DNA from: Flavobacteriia bacterium
GTDB taxonomy: Bacteria; Bacteroidota; Bacteroidia; Flavobacteriales_D; Crocinitomicaceae
Direction of reading: 5' to 3'
Length of the DNA stretch: 64,000 nt
Assembly: GCA_016178305.1 (NCBI GenBank)
Contig: JACOTM010000007.1
Coordinates: forward strand, 1-64,000
The notes below the pieces were generated by a model, which worked only from the letters and a program-made list of their open reading frames with translations, had not been told where the DNA came from and searched no databases. Positions 8,620 through 17,384 of this stretch are shown piece after piece; within the stretch, counting starts at the first letter, position 1, and every line of letters begins with the position of its first letter. The translations under genes and the position numbers were made by a program.

Positions 8620-8928
8620 ATGGGTAGAGAGAACAACGATGATTTTTTTTCAAAAGTTGTAAGGGCAGGAAAGCGTACTTACTTTTTTGATATTAAATCC
8701 ACCAAAGGAAATGACTTGTATATTACCATGACGGAAAGCAAGAAAACTTCTGAATTTGGTAAAGAAAATTTTGAAAAGCATAAAATATTTCTTTACAAAG
8801 AAGATTTTGAAAAATTTCAAGAAGGCTTAGAAGAAGTCATCAAAAAGATAAAAGAAATAAAATCCACATTAAATAGCAATAATGATGTATTTTTCTTTGA
8901 ATCAAGTTCTGAGCAAATTGAAATCTAG
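8620..8928 (+). CDS. DUF3276 / PUR-alpha-like nucleic-acid-binding protein
   Basis: Small protein of the DUF3276 family, related to the PUR repeat fold that binds single-stranded DNA or RNA. The 102-residue product has the core FFSKVVRAGKRTYFFDIKST, then DLYITMTESKK, then KHKIFLYKEDFEKFQEGL, matching strands and helix of one PUR repeat. It is a single-copy gene with its own promoter, upstream of parAB but 152 bases away. The precise role in Flavobacteriales is not something I can state from sequence. Confidence 0.8.
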   Translation: MGRENNDDFFSKVVRAGKRTYFFDIKSTKGNDLYITMTESKKTSEFGKENFEKHKIFLYKEDFEKFQEGLEEVIKKIKEIKSTLNSNNDVFFFESSSEQIEI

Positions 8929-9050
8929 GTAAAAATATATAATTCTTTATTTGTTAACTGAAAACTTATTTCAAAAAAAATCTCAACATTCTTTTAACAA
9001 ACAAAAGGTTAATAACTAGCAATAAAAAAACATAGAAATCAGCGAATGTT

Positions 9051-9066
9051 ACCGTATCTTTACGGT
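9051..9066. promoter_or_regulatory. 16-base perfect palindrome before parA
   Basis: ACCGTA (9051-9056), four bases TCTT, then TACGGT (9061-9066): exact six-base arms ending 14 bases before the parA ATG. It contains TATCTTTA (9055-9062), one mismatch from a -7 element. A binding site overlapping the promoter, or a 5' hairpin, is possible. It does not match the parS consensus. Confidence 0.5.
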
Positions 9067-9080
9067 TCAAATTTGGACTA

Positions 9081-9893
9081 ATGGGGAAAATAATTGCAAT
9101 TGCAAATCAAAAAGGTGGCGTAGGAAAAACAACAACTGCTATTAATTTAGGTGGGTGTTTTGGTGTTTTAGAGTATAAAACATTAATTGTTGATGCAGAT
9201 CCGCAAGCGAATGCTACATCTGGCGTTGGTTTAGATCCAAAAAACACAAAAAACATTTATGATTGTTTAATCAATGGAACAAATCCTATTGATTTGATTA
9301 TAAAAACAGAAAATCCAAATTTAGATATTTTACCTTCGCACATTGATTTAGTTGGTGCTGAAATGGAAATGATTGATTTACCGAATCGAGAATACATGTT
9401 AAAATCTGCTCTTGAAAAAGTAAAAGATAAATATGATTTTATTATTATTGATTGTTCTCCTTCTTTAGGATTAATTACCGTAAATGCTTTAACAGCTGCT
9501 GATTCTGTAATGATTCCAGTACAATGCGAATATTTTGCATTAGAAGGATTAGGAAAATTATTAAATACGATTAAAATTATTCAAAGCAGATTGAATCAAA
9601 ATTTAGAAATCGAAGGAATTGTCTTAACCATGTACGACACCAGACTACGACTTGCTAATCAAGTAGTTGACGAAGTTAAAACACATTTCCAAGAACTTGT
9701 TTTTGACACTGTAATTCATAGAAACACTAAATTAGGCGAAGCTCCAAGTTTTGGAGAAACAATAATTATGCATGATGCAGCAAGCAAAGGTTCGATAAAT
9801 TACCTTAACTTTGCACGTGAGATTTTACAAAAAAACAACGTTACTAAAATCGGTAATGACATCAAAAAAATTGAATTAGATAATGAGCTCTAA
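9081..9893 (+). CDS. parA: chromosome partitioning ATPase ParA (Soj)
   Basis: Deviant Walker ATPase that works with ParB-parS to move replicated origins apart. The 270-residue product begins MGKIIAIANQKGGVGKTTTA, with the deviant Walker A KGGVGKTT at residues 10-17, then VDADPQANATSG and IIIDCSPSLGLITVNAL (Walker B region). The end has LGEAPSFGETI, typical of chromosomal Soj. It overlaps parB by 11 bases. In flavobacteria this pair opens the cluster with DUF5683, dapB, lepB and wbqC, exactly as here. Confidence 0.96.
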   Translation: MGKIIAIANQKGGVGKTTTAINLGGCFGVLEYKTLIVDADPQANATSGVGLDPKNTKNIYDCLINGTNPIDLIIKTENPNLDILPSHIDLVGAEMEMIDLPNREYMLKSALEKVKDKYDFIIIDCSPSLGLITVNALTAADSVMIPVQCEYFALEGLGKLLNTIKIIQSRLNQNLEIEGIVLTMYDTRLRLANQVVDEVKTHFQELVFDTVIHRNTKLGEAPSFGETIIMHDAASKGSINYLNFAREILQKNNVTKIGNDIKKIELDNEL

Positions 9894-10797
9894 TGCGAAA
9901 AAAAAACCGGCACTCGGTAAAGGTTTAAGTGCACTTCTGGAAAATGCTAACACAGATATTACTACAAAAAATTCTGCTGTTGAAGCTGTAGTTGGTTCAA
10001 TTTCAATGTTACCAATTAGTAGTATTGAAGCAAATCCTTTTAACCCTCGAACAAATTTTGAAAAAGATGCCTTAAACGAATTAAGTCAATCAATTTCAAT
10101 CCATGGAATCATTCAACCCTTAACTGTTCGGAAATTAGGCCGCGATAAATTTCAGTTAATTTCAGGCGAAAGAAGATTCAGAGCATCCCAATTAGCTGGA
10201 TTAACCGAAGTTCCTGTTTATATTCGAGTAGCAAACGATCAAACAATGTTGGAAATGGCATTGGTAGAAAACATTCAACGGGAAGATTTAAATGCCATTG
10301 AAGTAGCTATATCCTATCAACGCTTAATCGAAGAATGTACATTAACTCAAGATCAATTAAGTCAAAAAATTTCCAAAAGCAGAAGTAGTATTACCAATCA
10401 TTTACGTTTACTTAAATTACCTGCTGAAGTTCAAGCTGGAGTTCGAGATAACATCATTTCAATGGGACATGCTCGCGCCATTGTTTCAGCTGGAGACGAA
10501 AATTTACAATTAGCAATTTATTCAAAAATTATACTGGAAAATCTATCTGTTAGAGAAGTTGAAGCTCTAATTCGAAATGGAAATATTGAACAAAATTCCC
10601 CTGAAACTATTTCTTTAAAAAGTATTGAAAATGCAGTTGCAATTTCCACAGATCAATATGTTTTTAAAGAATTCATGGCTGATAAGCTCTCAACAAAAAT
10701 AGAGTTAAAAAAAACAGCAAACGGATCAGGAAAAATTGTGATCAATTTCAACTCTGAAGTAGATTTAAATCGAATTATTGAATTAATTAACAAGTAA
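9883..10797 (+). CDS. parB: chromosome partitioning protein ParB (Spo0J)
   Basis: CTP-dependent clamp that loads at parS sites and recruits ParA and SMC. The 304-residue product has a basic N-terminus (KKKPALGKGLSALLE), the conserved SISIHGIIQPLTVRK and the CTP-binding box ISGERRFRASQLAGL. A helix-turn-helix follows in DQLSQKISKSRSSITNHLRLLKLP, and there is a C-terminal dimer domain. The start ATG lies inside the parA end, so the two are translationally coupled. The stop overlaps the ATG of the DUF5683 gene. I found no matching parS in this window. Confidence 0.96.
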   Translation: MSSNAKKKPALGKGLSALLENANTDITTKNSAVEAVVGSISMLPISSIEANPFNPRTNFEKDALNELSQSISIHGIIQPLTVRKLGRDKFQLISGERRFRASQLAGLTEVPVYIRVANDQTMLEMALVENIQREDLNAIEVAISYQRLIEECTLTQDQLSQKISKSRSSITNHLRLLKLPAEVQAGVRDNIISMGHARAIVSAGDENLQLAIYSKIILENLSVREVEALIRNGNIEQNSPETISLKSIENAVAISTDQYVFKEFMADKLSTKIELKKTANGSGKIVINFNSEVDLNRIIELINK

Positions 10798-11360
10798 TGT
10801 TTTCGCGTATATTTTTCGCGCTTATCTTTGTAACAAGTAACTTGATTGCTCAAGTAAATGATTCGACACATATTGACTCTTCGAAACTTCATTCTCCCAA
10901 AAAAGCGTTGATATATTCTGCCATTCTCCCAACCTCTGGGCAATTTTACAATCATCTTGCCATGAAAAAAGGAGATAAAGGATTTAATAATATTTACTGG
11001 AAAGCTCCATTAATATACACTTCTCTTGCAGGAACATCTTTTTTATTGATTCAAAACCAACAAAAATTACACGCTCTCAAAACAGAATACGAGAATAGAA
11101 TTGAAAATCCCTTGAATATTAATGAAAAATGGAAATTATATGATTTGGTTGATTTAGAAATACTTTATAAAAAAACATTAACTTACCGTGATTTATCTAT
11201 TTTAGCTTTAGGAACTGTTTATTTCATTCAAATCATTGATGCAAATATTGAAGGACATTTTGTTCATTTTGATATTTCTCCCGATTTAACTTTTCAAGCA
11301 TATCCTAAAATTTTACCTTACAATACAATTGGAATAGGAATTAATCTTAATTTTTATTAA
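10797..11360 (+). CDS. DUF5683 membrane protein
   Basis: Conserved Bacteroidota protein of unknown function that normally sits between parB and dapB. The 187-residue product has a cleavable signal (MFSRIFFALIFVTSNLIAQ), then a Ser/His-rich linker. The family core KKALIYSAILPTSGQFYNHL follows, then two hydrophobic helices, near 73-90 and 133-150, and an end that looks like an outer-membrane strand (GIGINLNFY). It overlaps parB by one base (TAATG), which suggests coupled translation. Location is the envelope; function unknown. Confidence 0.8.
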   Translation: MFSRIFFALIFVTSNLIAQVNDSTHIDSSKLHSPKKALIYSAILPTSGQFYNHLAMKKGDKGFNNIYWKAPLIYTSLAGTSFLLIQNQQKLHALKTEYENRIENPLNINEKWKLYDLVDLEILYKKTLTYRDLSILALGTVYFIQIIDANIEGHFVHFDISPDLTFQAYPKILPYNTIGIGINLNFY

Positions 11361-11405
11361 AAATAGAGAATAAACCACTTTAAATTTTAATTTTGCTTTC
11401 ATAAA

Positions 11406-12140
11406 ATGAATAACATGAAAATTGCACTTATTGGCTATGGAAAAATGGGGAAAGCAATCGAAGAAATTGCCATTGAAAGAGGCCATGAAATTGTCATAAA
11501 ATGTAATAGTCAAAACGATATCACTTCCTTTGACTTATCAAATATAGATGTCGCAATTGAATTCACGAAACCTGCTCTAGCTATTCATCATATTAATTAT
11601 TGCTTAGATAATCATATCCCAATTGTGGTTGGAACAACTGGTTGGAATGAACATATTCCTACAATTGAATCTAAAGCAATTGCATTAAATGGTTCCATTT
11701 TACATGCTTCAAATTTCAGCATTGGTGTTAATCTTTTTTTTGAATTGAATAAGAAATTAGCCAAATTAATGTCTGGAAACATTGAATATTCTGCTTCATT
11801 AGAAGAAATTCATCATTTACAAAAATTAGACTCTCCAAGTGGTACAGCTATTACATTAGCTAATGGAATATTAGAAAATAATTCTGATTATATTTCATGG
11901 GCTCATGGTAAAGAAATTGCTCCTTATACTAATTTTGGACAGTTACCACTCGTATCATTTAGACAACCAGATGTTCCAGGAACACATACAATCAAATATT
12001 CATCCGATGTTGATACAATAACCATTACCCATGAAGCTCACAATCGAAAAGGATTTGCTTTAGGTGCCGTTATTGCCGCAGAATGGCTTCAAAATAAAAA
12101 AGGGGTTTATTCAATGAAAGATGTTTTAAATTTTAAATAA
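11406..12140 (+). CDS. dapB: 4-hydroxy-tetrahydrodipicolinate reductase
   Basis: NAD(P)H-dependent reductase in the diaminopimelate branch, supplying lysine and peptidoglycan precursors. The 244-residue product shows the Rossmann start MKIALIGYGKMGKAIEE, VVGTTGW in the middle, SNFSIGVN and the signature EIHHLQKLDSPSGTA with the catalytic His pair and Lys. The closing HEAHNRKGFALGA is also typical. A second ATG three codons in is an equal start candidate. lepB follows after two bases. Confidence 0.95.
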   Translation: MNNMKIALIGYGKMGKAIEEIAIERGHEIVIKCNSQNDITSFDLSNIDVAIEFTKPALAIHHINYCLDNHIPIVVGTTGWNEHIPTIESKAIALNGSILHASNFSIGVNLFFELNKKLAKLMSGNIEYSASLEEIHHLQKLDSPSGTAITLANGILENNSDYISWAHGKEIAPYTNFGQLPLVSFRQPDVPGTHTIKYSSDVDTITITHEAHNRKGFALGAVIAAEWLQNKKGVYSMKDVLNFK

Positions 12141-12142
12141 CT

Positions 12143-14047
12143 ATGAACGCATTCTATTTTTACCTTTTAATTTTAATTCACCCTTACCTATCTTTTTGGT
12201 GGAAATCATTTGAACAAGCTGATCGAAAATCTTGGGAAGCACTTGTTCCTGGTTATAATTATTTCATTGCTTTTAAAATTAGTTGTCAAAAACCTTGGTG
12301 GGCGGTTTTGATGTTATTTCCAGGGGTACATTTGGTGATGTTAGCATCATTAAATACTAGTTACATTCGTAAATTCGGCTATTATTCTTGGAGCGACACA
12401 ATTCAAGGTATATTTTTTCCTTACCTCATTTTTGCTAAAATTGCTAAAAACAACGATAAAGCATTACCTGAAACAAATTGGGCAAATGGAAAAGAAGTAC
12501 ACGATCGGTCGATGGGTGATCATATTGCATTATTTTTAGCTCTTCCTATAATTGGTCATGCTGTTTCCTTCATTTTTAACGCTATTTCAAGAGAAAAACC
12601 AGGAAAAAAAACAAAAGTAAAGGAATGGGGAGACTCTATTATTTTTGCTTTAGTTGCTGCTAGTGTTATTAGAACGTATGTTTTTGAGCCTTTTCAAATT
12701 CCAACAGGATCAATGGAAAAAACCCTATTAGTAGGTGACTTTTTATTCGTAAATAAATTAGCATACGGACCAAAAGTACCTGTTACTCCTCTTTCATTCC
12801 CTTTAGTTCATAACAATATCCCTTACGTCAATTTCAAATCTTATAGTTATTTAGAAACATTAAATTACACACGTCTCCCAGGATTTGGAAAAGTTAAAAG
12901 AAACGACGTTGTTGTTTTCAATTATCCTTCAGGAGACACAGCTATTCTCGACCCTAGGGTTCCTGATGGCTTAATGGGACACGATTACCATGGAATTGTA
13001 ATTAGAGAGGCGAAACGAATATTTAGTGAAACAAAATACAAAAGTAATTACAATGTTATCGCAGCAAATTTTTATGACAGTATTATTCGTTCCAACCCAC
13101 AAAATCAATATAATTTAGATGCATTAAGAAAATATTCTCAAAATTATGCTTCTGAAGTAATAATCAATAATAAAGCCATTGAATTTATTAATGAATTAGA
13201 AAAATGGAAATCCAAAGCTAGAACAACAATTGCCATTGATAAGATTACATTAGATAATAATTTGGAATTTATCAAACACGGAGGGATAATATACAGACCT
13301 GTAGATAAACGTGAAAATTATATTAAACGTTGTGTTGGATTGCCTGGTGATTGGTTAGAAATTAAAAATTCAAAATTATACATCAATAATAAACCTGCTT
13401 TTGTTGCTGAATTTCAAAACATTGAATATATAGCCTACAATTATACTCCTCGGGATAGTTCAATTATGAAAGATAGATACGGTTTAGAAAAAGATCGTGG
13501 CGATTATTCTCCAATTGATGATTCCAGCTATGTTTTAAATCTTACTAAAAGTCAGTATAAACAAATCAAAAAAGATAATCCAAATGTAAAGTTTCTTATC
13601 AAATCAATACCTCAATATTCTGATTCATCAACTTCTTTACCTTCTGGGATACAAATGATTACAAATTTAGAATGCTTTCCTAAAGATCCATACGTAAATA
13701 ATACAATCACTGACTTTACAAAATTTCAAATACCATTCAAAGGTCAAACAATTAAAATTAGTCCGAAAAATATTGCTTGGTATAGAAGAATAATAACAGC
13801 TTATGAAGGACATACTTTAAGAGAAACCAAAAATGCAATTTATATTGATGGTCAAAAAGTTACAACTTATACTTTTGCTATGAATTACTATTGGTTAATG
13901 GGAGATAATAGATACAAATCTGCAGATTCTAGAATTTGGGGATTTGTGCCCGAAGATCATGTTGTTGGTAAAGCTTCACTGGTTTGGTTTTCTAAAAGTG
14001 TAAACTATGGTATTCGTTGGGAACGTTTATTTAACATCATTCATTAA
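12143..14047 (+). CDS. lepB: signal peptidase I, enlarged flavobacterial form
   Basis: Membrane Ser-Lys protease that removes signal peptides of exported proteins. The 634-residue product starts with about four hydrophobic segments in an N-terminal DUF5684-like region (1-140). The SPase I domain follows: nucleophile S190 in QIPTGSMEKTLLVGD, general base K395 in YIKRCVGLPGDWLEI, and the last box MGDNRYKSADSRIWGFVPE near 588-606. The roughly 205 residues between Ser and Lys far exceed the spacing in E. coli LepB (about 55). The family size in flavobacteria is known to be large. Last bases overlap the wbqC start. Confidence 0.93.
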   Translation: MNAFYFYLLILIHPYLSFWWKSFEQADRKSWEALVPGYNYFIAFKISCQKPWWAVLMLFPGVHLVMLASLNTSYIRKFGYYSWSDTIQGIFFPYLIFAKIAKNNDKALPETNWANGKEVHDRSMGDHIALFLALPIIGHAVSFIFNAISREKPGKKTKVKEWGDSIIFALVAASVIRTYVFEPFQIPTGSMEKTLLVGDFLFVNKLAYGPKVPVTPLSFPLVHNNIPYVNFKSYSYLETLNYTRLPGFGKVKRNDVVVFNYPSGDTAILDPRVPDGLMGHDYHGIVIREAKRIFSETKYKSNYNVIAANFYDSIIRSNPQNQYNLDALRKYSQNYASEVIINNKAIEFINELEKWKSKARTTIAIDKITLDNNLEFIKHGGIIYRPVDKRENYIKRCVGLPGDWLEIKNSKLYINNKPAFVAEFQNIEYIAYNYTPRDSSIMKDRYGLEKDRGDYSPIDDSSYVLNLTKSQYKQIKKDNPNVKFLIKSIPQYSDSSTSLPSGIQMITNLECFPKDPYVNNTITDFTKFQIPFKGQTIKISPKNIAWYRRIITAYEGHTLRETKNAIYIDGQKVTTYTFAMNYYWLMGDNRYKSADSRIWGFVPEDHVVGKASLVWFSKSVNYGIRWERLFNIIH

Positions 14048-14649
14048 TGCATCTTATATTTCCTACTTCCTATTTTGGGAATATCAACTATTATAGTGAA
14101 TTAATAAAATGTAACACTATCTCAATTGAAAGTAAGGAACATATACAGAAACAGTCATACAGAAATCGATGTGATATTCTGACTTCAAATGGAGTTCAAC
14201 AATTATCGATTCCATTAATTCGCAAAAATGGTTCTAAAACAGTTATTGATGAAGTAGAAATTTCTCCTTTAAATGATTGGAGGAAAGATCATTGGAAAGC
14301 CATTGAAAGTGCATATTCTTCTTCAGTATATTTTGATTTTTATGGTCTTGAAATCGAAGAATTAATTTACGATTATGAACCTAATTTACTCTTATTCAAT
14401 CAAAAAATAAATTCACGAATTCAAAAATGGCTCGGAATTGAAACTCAAATTCAATTTACAAATACATATATCAAACAAGAATTGGAACTAGATTTACGAG
14501 AAATTTTAAGTTCAAAAAAACAAGAAAAAAAAAATAATTACAAGACATATTTTCAAGTTTTTAACGACAAATTTCCTTTTACTCCAAACCTTTCAATATT
14601 GGATGTCATTTGTAATTTAGGTCCAATGGCTCGAAATATTATTCAATAA
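14047..14649 (+). CDS. WbqC-family protein
   Basis: WbqC-like proteins are often found near polysaccharide genes and resemble amine or sugar-modifying enzymes, but the activity is not settled. The 200-residue product has YFGNINYYSELIKCNTISIES at the start, QKQSYRNRCDILTSNGVQQLSIPL, and the conserved WRKDHWKAIESAYSSSVYFDFY near 75-97. It ends in ILDVICNLGPMA. It overlaps lepB by one base and closes the parA-to-wbqC operon, which is followed by a two-way terminator. Confidence 0.85.
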   Translation: MHLIFPTSYFGNINYYSELIKCNTISIESKEHIQKQSYRNRCDILTSNGVQQLSIPLIRKNGSKTVIDEVEISPLNDWRKDHWKAIESAYSSSVYFDFYGLEIEELIYDYEPNLLLFNQKINSRIQKWLGIETQIQFTNTYIKQELELDLREILSSKKQEKKNNYKTYFQVFNDKFPFTPNLSILDVICNLGPMARNIIQ

Positions 14650-14651
14650 AA

Positions 14652-14673
14652 AAAGGGAGTTTTAGTTCCCTTT
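14652..14673. terminator. two-way terminator between wbqC and the ECF sigma gene
   Basis: AAAGGGA (14652-14658) pairs with TCCCTTT (14667-14673). The T run is stronger on the minus strand, where the stem is followed by seven T and ATT. It separates convergent genes and can serve both. Confidence 0.75.
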
Positions 14674-14693
14674 CAATACAATTTCATTTATTC

Positions 14694-15287
14694 TTAATCA
14701 ACTACCAATTGATGTTTTTCAATTAATTTTCGAAGATTAATTAATGCATACCGCATTCTTCCTAATGCCGTATTAATGCTAATATCTTCTTTATCTGCAA
14801 TATCTTTAAAGGATAAATCTTGAAATAAGCGCATTTTCAAAATATCTCTTTGCATATCTGGTAAATGTTCAACTAACTCAACCATTTGAGAAACCAATTC
14901 AGACTTTGTAATACGTTCTTCTACATTATCATCTTCAAACTTTAATGTATTGAAAATATTATAATCTGCTTTCAATGACGTAGATTCAGAAACCATTTGA
15001 ACTTTATTCGTTCTTCGAAAATGATCGATGATTAAATTATGAGAAATTCTCATCGCCCAAGGCAAGAATTTACCTTCTTCATTGTAATTACCTAACTTAA
15101 AAGTATTGATAATTTTAATAAAAGTTTCCTGAAAAATATCTTCAGACAAATCTCTATCATTCAACTTCATATTAATAAAGCGAAAAATTTTACTTTTATG
15201 ACGTAACAATAACACCTTAAATGCTTGTTCGTTTCCTTGAGTATATAAAGAGATTAATTCACGGTCATCCATTAGTTTCATATTCAT
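14694..15287 (-). CDS. ECF-type RNA polymerase sigma factor
   Basis: Sigma-70 family factor of the extracytoplasmic group. The 197-residue product has region 2 (RFINMKLNDRDLSEDIFQETFIKI and FLPWAMRISHNLIIDHFRR) and a region 4 helix-turn-helix (DISINTALGRMRYALINLRKL). The start could be the ATG at 15287 or those two and five codons further in. No anti-sigma gene is next to it, so its control is not evident. The long AT-rich upstream stretch (15288-15470) has no clear TAnnTTTG box. Confidence 0.9.
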   Translation of the reverse strand: MNMKLMDDRELISLYTQGNEQAFKVLLLRHKSKIFRFINMKLNDRDLSEDIFQETFIKIINTFKLGNYNEEGKFLPWAMRISHNLIIDHFRRTNKVQMVSESTSLKADYNIFNTLKFEDDNVEERITKSELVSQMVELVEHLPDMQRDILKMRLFQDLSFKDIADKEDISINTALGRMRYALINLRKLIEKHQLVVD

Positions 15288-15470
15288 AATTCCTCGTTTT
15301 AGAAGTAAACAATTATTCGTTTTTCAATTTAAAAGAGTAAAATTATGCTATAGGCTACCGTATTTTTTATTATTAATATCTGCTAATTTACAACATAAAT
15401 TATAAAACGCAAGAAAAAATTAAATTATTTTCAAAAAAAATGGTTTAAAAGTAAAATAAATCTACTTTTA

Positions 15471-16172
15471 TTATAGTTCTTTGCTGTGAAATTTTTTTGT
15501 TAATGCCTTGTATTCATTGGTGTATTGATTTGAGTAGTCTCTAATTATTAAATTAATTTCTTTTTTTTCCTGTTTAATCTTTGAAAAAGCTAAAATTTTT
15601 CTTTTTAAATTTCCCGGTTTACCAAAAATAGAAATTTCTTCTTTACAAAATAACCCTAATTTTTCAGCAAAACGATTCCATTTAAGTGCATTTTCCGCAG
15701 GTAGAATCATCCAAAAAGTTCCCTCTTCCATTAACAGTTCTCTCACTTGTTGAAATAATAAATTAAAAGGTAAACTTCCTTCATGTTTTGCCTGAGCAAT
15801 ATTTTGTCTCGAATTCAGATTTTTAGTTTCGTAATAGGGTGGATTCGTAATTATCAAATCAAATTTTTCAGAAGTATCTAAGGTTAAAAAATCCTGACAC
15901 TCCCCCACCAATCGATTTTGCCATTTTGAATGTTTGAAATTAAAAAGCAAATCAATTGTACTTGCTGGATCAATTTCAATTGCTTTTACTTGAATGAATA
16001 GATTTTTCTGAGCAACCATCAAAGATAAAACTCCTGTTCCTGCTCCGATGTCTAAACATTTTTTTTTATTAGATACATCCACAAAAGCGCCTAAAACCAT
16101 CGCATCTGTCCCAACTTTTAATGCTGAATTTGCCTGATAAATTTCAAATTCTTTAAATGTAAATGTGGACAC
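15471..16172 (-). CDS. trmN6: tRNA1(Val) adenine(37)-N6-methyltransferase
   Basis: Rossmann-fold methyltransferase that makes m6A37 in tRNA-Val. The 233-residue product has the SAM motif DIGAGTGVLSL at 41-51 and the catalytic NPPY at 110-113 (TNPPYYETKN), as in E. coli YfiC/TrmN. The N-terminus FTFKEFEIYQANSALKVGTDAM is also typical. The start is a GTG at 16172; no ATG is available before the conserved N-terminus. It follows rimM by 9 bases, so rpsP, rimM and trmN6 form one RNA-centred operon. Confidence 0.9.
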   Translation of the reverse strand: MSTFTFKEFEIYQANSALKVGTDAMVLGAFVDVSNKKKCLDIGAGTGVLSLMVAQKNLFIQVKAIEIDPASTIDLLFNFKHSKWQNRLVGECQDFLTLDTSEKFDLIITNPPYYETKNLNSRQNIAQAKHEGSLPFNLLFQQVRELLMEEGTFWMILPAENALKWNRFAEKLGLFCKEEISIFGKPGNLKRKILAFSKIKQEKKEINLIIRDYSNQYTNEYKALTKKFHSKEL

Positions 16173-16181
16173 CTAAAAAAA

Positions 16182-16709
16182 TTAATCTAAATACAACGAA
16201 ATTAATCCTGAAGGAGCATCAATATATAAGGTCTTGTTTTTTCGATCAACATTTTTTACTAAGCCGTCTAACAAAGGAATTAACACTTCTTTTTTACCAT
16301 TCATTACTTGAATTAATGGATTAACGGATAAATCGATGATCGACTCAAGAATACCTACTTCGCCATAATGCTCATCAATAACGTTAAATCCAACTACTTC
16401 ATGGTCATAAAAATTATTACCTTCTAATTCTTTGAGTATTGTTGACGGTAAATATAAATTTTTTCTTAAAATTATTTTAGCATCATTTTCAGAATTAACA
16501 CCTTCAAATTTTACGGCGGCAAAAGGATGATTTTTTAACTTAAAAGACTCTATAAAAAAAGGAGTCAATTGGTTATTTATGTCGATAAAAACGTTATCAA
16601 TATTAGCATATTCTTCTGGATTCGTAACATCCAAAAACAGCGAAACTTCACCTTTAAATCCGTGAAGTTTCGCTACATATCCTAAATGAAAGCAATCTGC
16701 TTTATTCAT
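16182..16709 (-). CDS. rimM: ribosome maturation factor RimM
   Basis: RimM helps mature the 30S head and binds S19. The 175-residue product has the N-terminal barrel (FHLGYVAKLHGFKGEVSLFLDV, LKNHPFAAVKFEGVNSENDA) and a C-terminal PRC barrel (FYDHEVVGFNVIDEHYGEVG, LIQVMNGKKEVLIPLLDGLVKNVD). The rpsP-rimM pairing is classic and supports the call. It starts 11 bases after rpsP. Confidence 0.95.
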   Translation of the reverse strand: MNKADCFHLGYVAKLHGFKGEVSLFLDVTNPEEYANIDNVFIDINNQLTPFFIESFKLKNHPFAAVKFEGVNSENDAKIILRKNLYLPSTILKELEGNNFYDHEVVGFNVIDEHYGEVGILESIIDLSVNPLIQVMNGKKEVLIPLLDGLVKNVDRKNKTLYIDAPSGLISLYLD

Positions 16710-16720
16710 TCAATCAAATT

Positions 16721-17281
16721 TTATTCAGCTGAATTTTCTTCTTCAGTTGAAGCTTCTGGAGTTTCTGTTACTTCAGTTTCAGTCACTTCTTCTTCTTCTG
16801 CAACCTCTACTTCTTCTGCAACTGGTGCATTTTTAGCTTCAATTGCTTTTGCTTTTGCTGCATTTTTCTCAGCTTCTGCTTTCAAACGAGCTACTTTTTC
16901 TGCATCTGCATTTTTACCTAAACCATCTTTTTTAGAGTTGATTTTAGCATCTTTATCTGCCAACCATGCTGCAAAACGAGTTTCAACATCTGCTTCTGTT
17001 AAAGCACCTTTTTTAACACCGTTTATTAAATGATTTTTGTAAAGAATCCCTTTATAAGATAAAATTGCACGAGCAGTATCACTCATTTCAGCCCCTACTT
17101 GTACCCAATTTAATGTTCTATCAAAATTGATGTCGATTGTAGCTGGATTTGTATTTGGATTGTAAACACCTAATTTCTCGATGAATTTACCATCTCTTTT
17201 TGCTCTTGAGTCAGCAGCTACTAAATGGAATACAGGTTTCCCTTTTTTCCCGTGTCTTTGCAATCTAATTCTTGTTGCCAT
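16721..17281 (-). CDS. rpsP: 30S ribosomal protein S16 with long C-terminal tail
   Basis: S16 binds 16S rRNA early in 30S assembly. The first 80 or so residues are the standard domain (MATRIRLQRHGKKGKPVFHLV, FIEKLGVYNPNTNP, WVQVGAEMSDTARAIL). The remaining hundred residues are extra: a Lys/Ala-rich helix followed by an acidic Glu/Thr-rich end. Total 186 residues against the usual 80-90. Extended S16 proteins occur in Bacteroidota. A -7 element (TAAATTTG, minus, 17343-17350) gives a leader of about 55 bases with an inverted repeat at 17300-17316. Confidence 0.95.
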   Translation of the reverse strand: MATRIRLQRHGKKGKPVFHLVAADSRAKRDGKFIEKLGVYNPNTNPATIDINFDRTLNWVQVGAEMSDTARAILSYKGILYKNHLINGVKKGALTEADVETRFAAWLADKDAKINSKKDGLGKNADAEKVARLKAEAEKNAAKAKAIEAKNAPVAEEVEVAEEEEVTETEVTETPEASTEEENSAE

Positions 17282-17299
17282 TTTTTTTGTTTTATAAGT

Positions 17300-17316
17300 T
17301 GAAGTACGAAACTTCA
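17300..17316. repeat. inverted repeat in the rpsP leader
   Basis: TGAAGT (17300-17305), five bases, ACTTCA (17311-17316): exact arms located 19 bases before the rpsP start codon, within the predicted 5' leader. It could form a small hairpin; a role in control of S16 synthesis is only a guess. Confidence 0.45.
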
Positions 17317-17342
17317 GTTAATAAATAAATTATTTAAGGGTG

Positions 17343-17350
17343 CAAATTTA
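17343..17350 (-). promoter_or_regulatory. -7 element of rpsP-rimM-trmN6
   Basis: TAAATTTG on the minus strand, a perfect TAnnTTTG match, 61 bases before the rpsP ATG. No good -33 TTG is present at the expected distance. Confidence 0.5.
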
Positions 17351-17384
17351 AGTAAAAGTTTTGATATTATTGACTTTTCACAAA

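Noticed and set aside
16686..17033. Ser/Thr/Ala-rich plus-strand open frame
   Set aside because: It is the antisense of the S16 acidic and Ala-rich tail, where codon bias opens the opposite frame; the rpsP assignment is certain.
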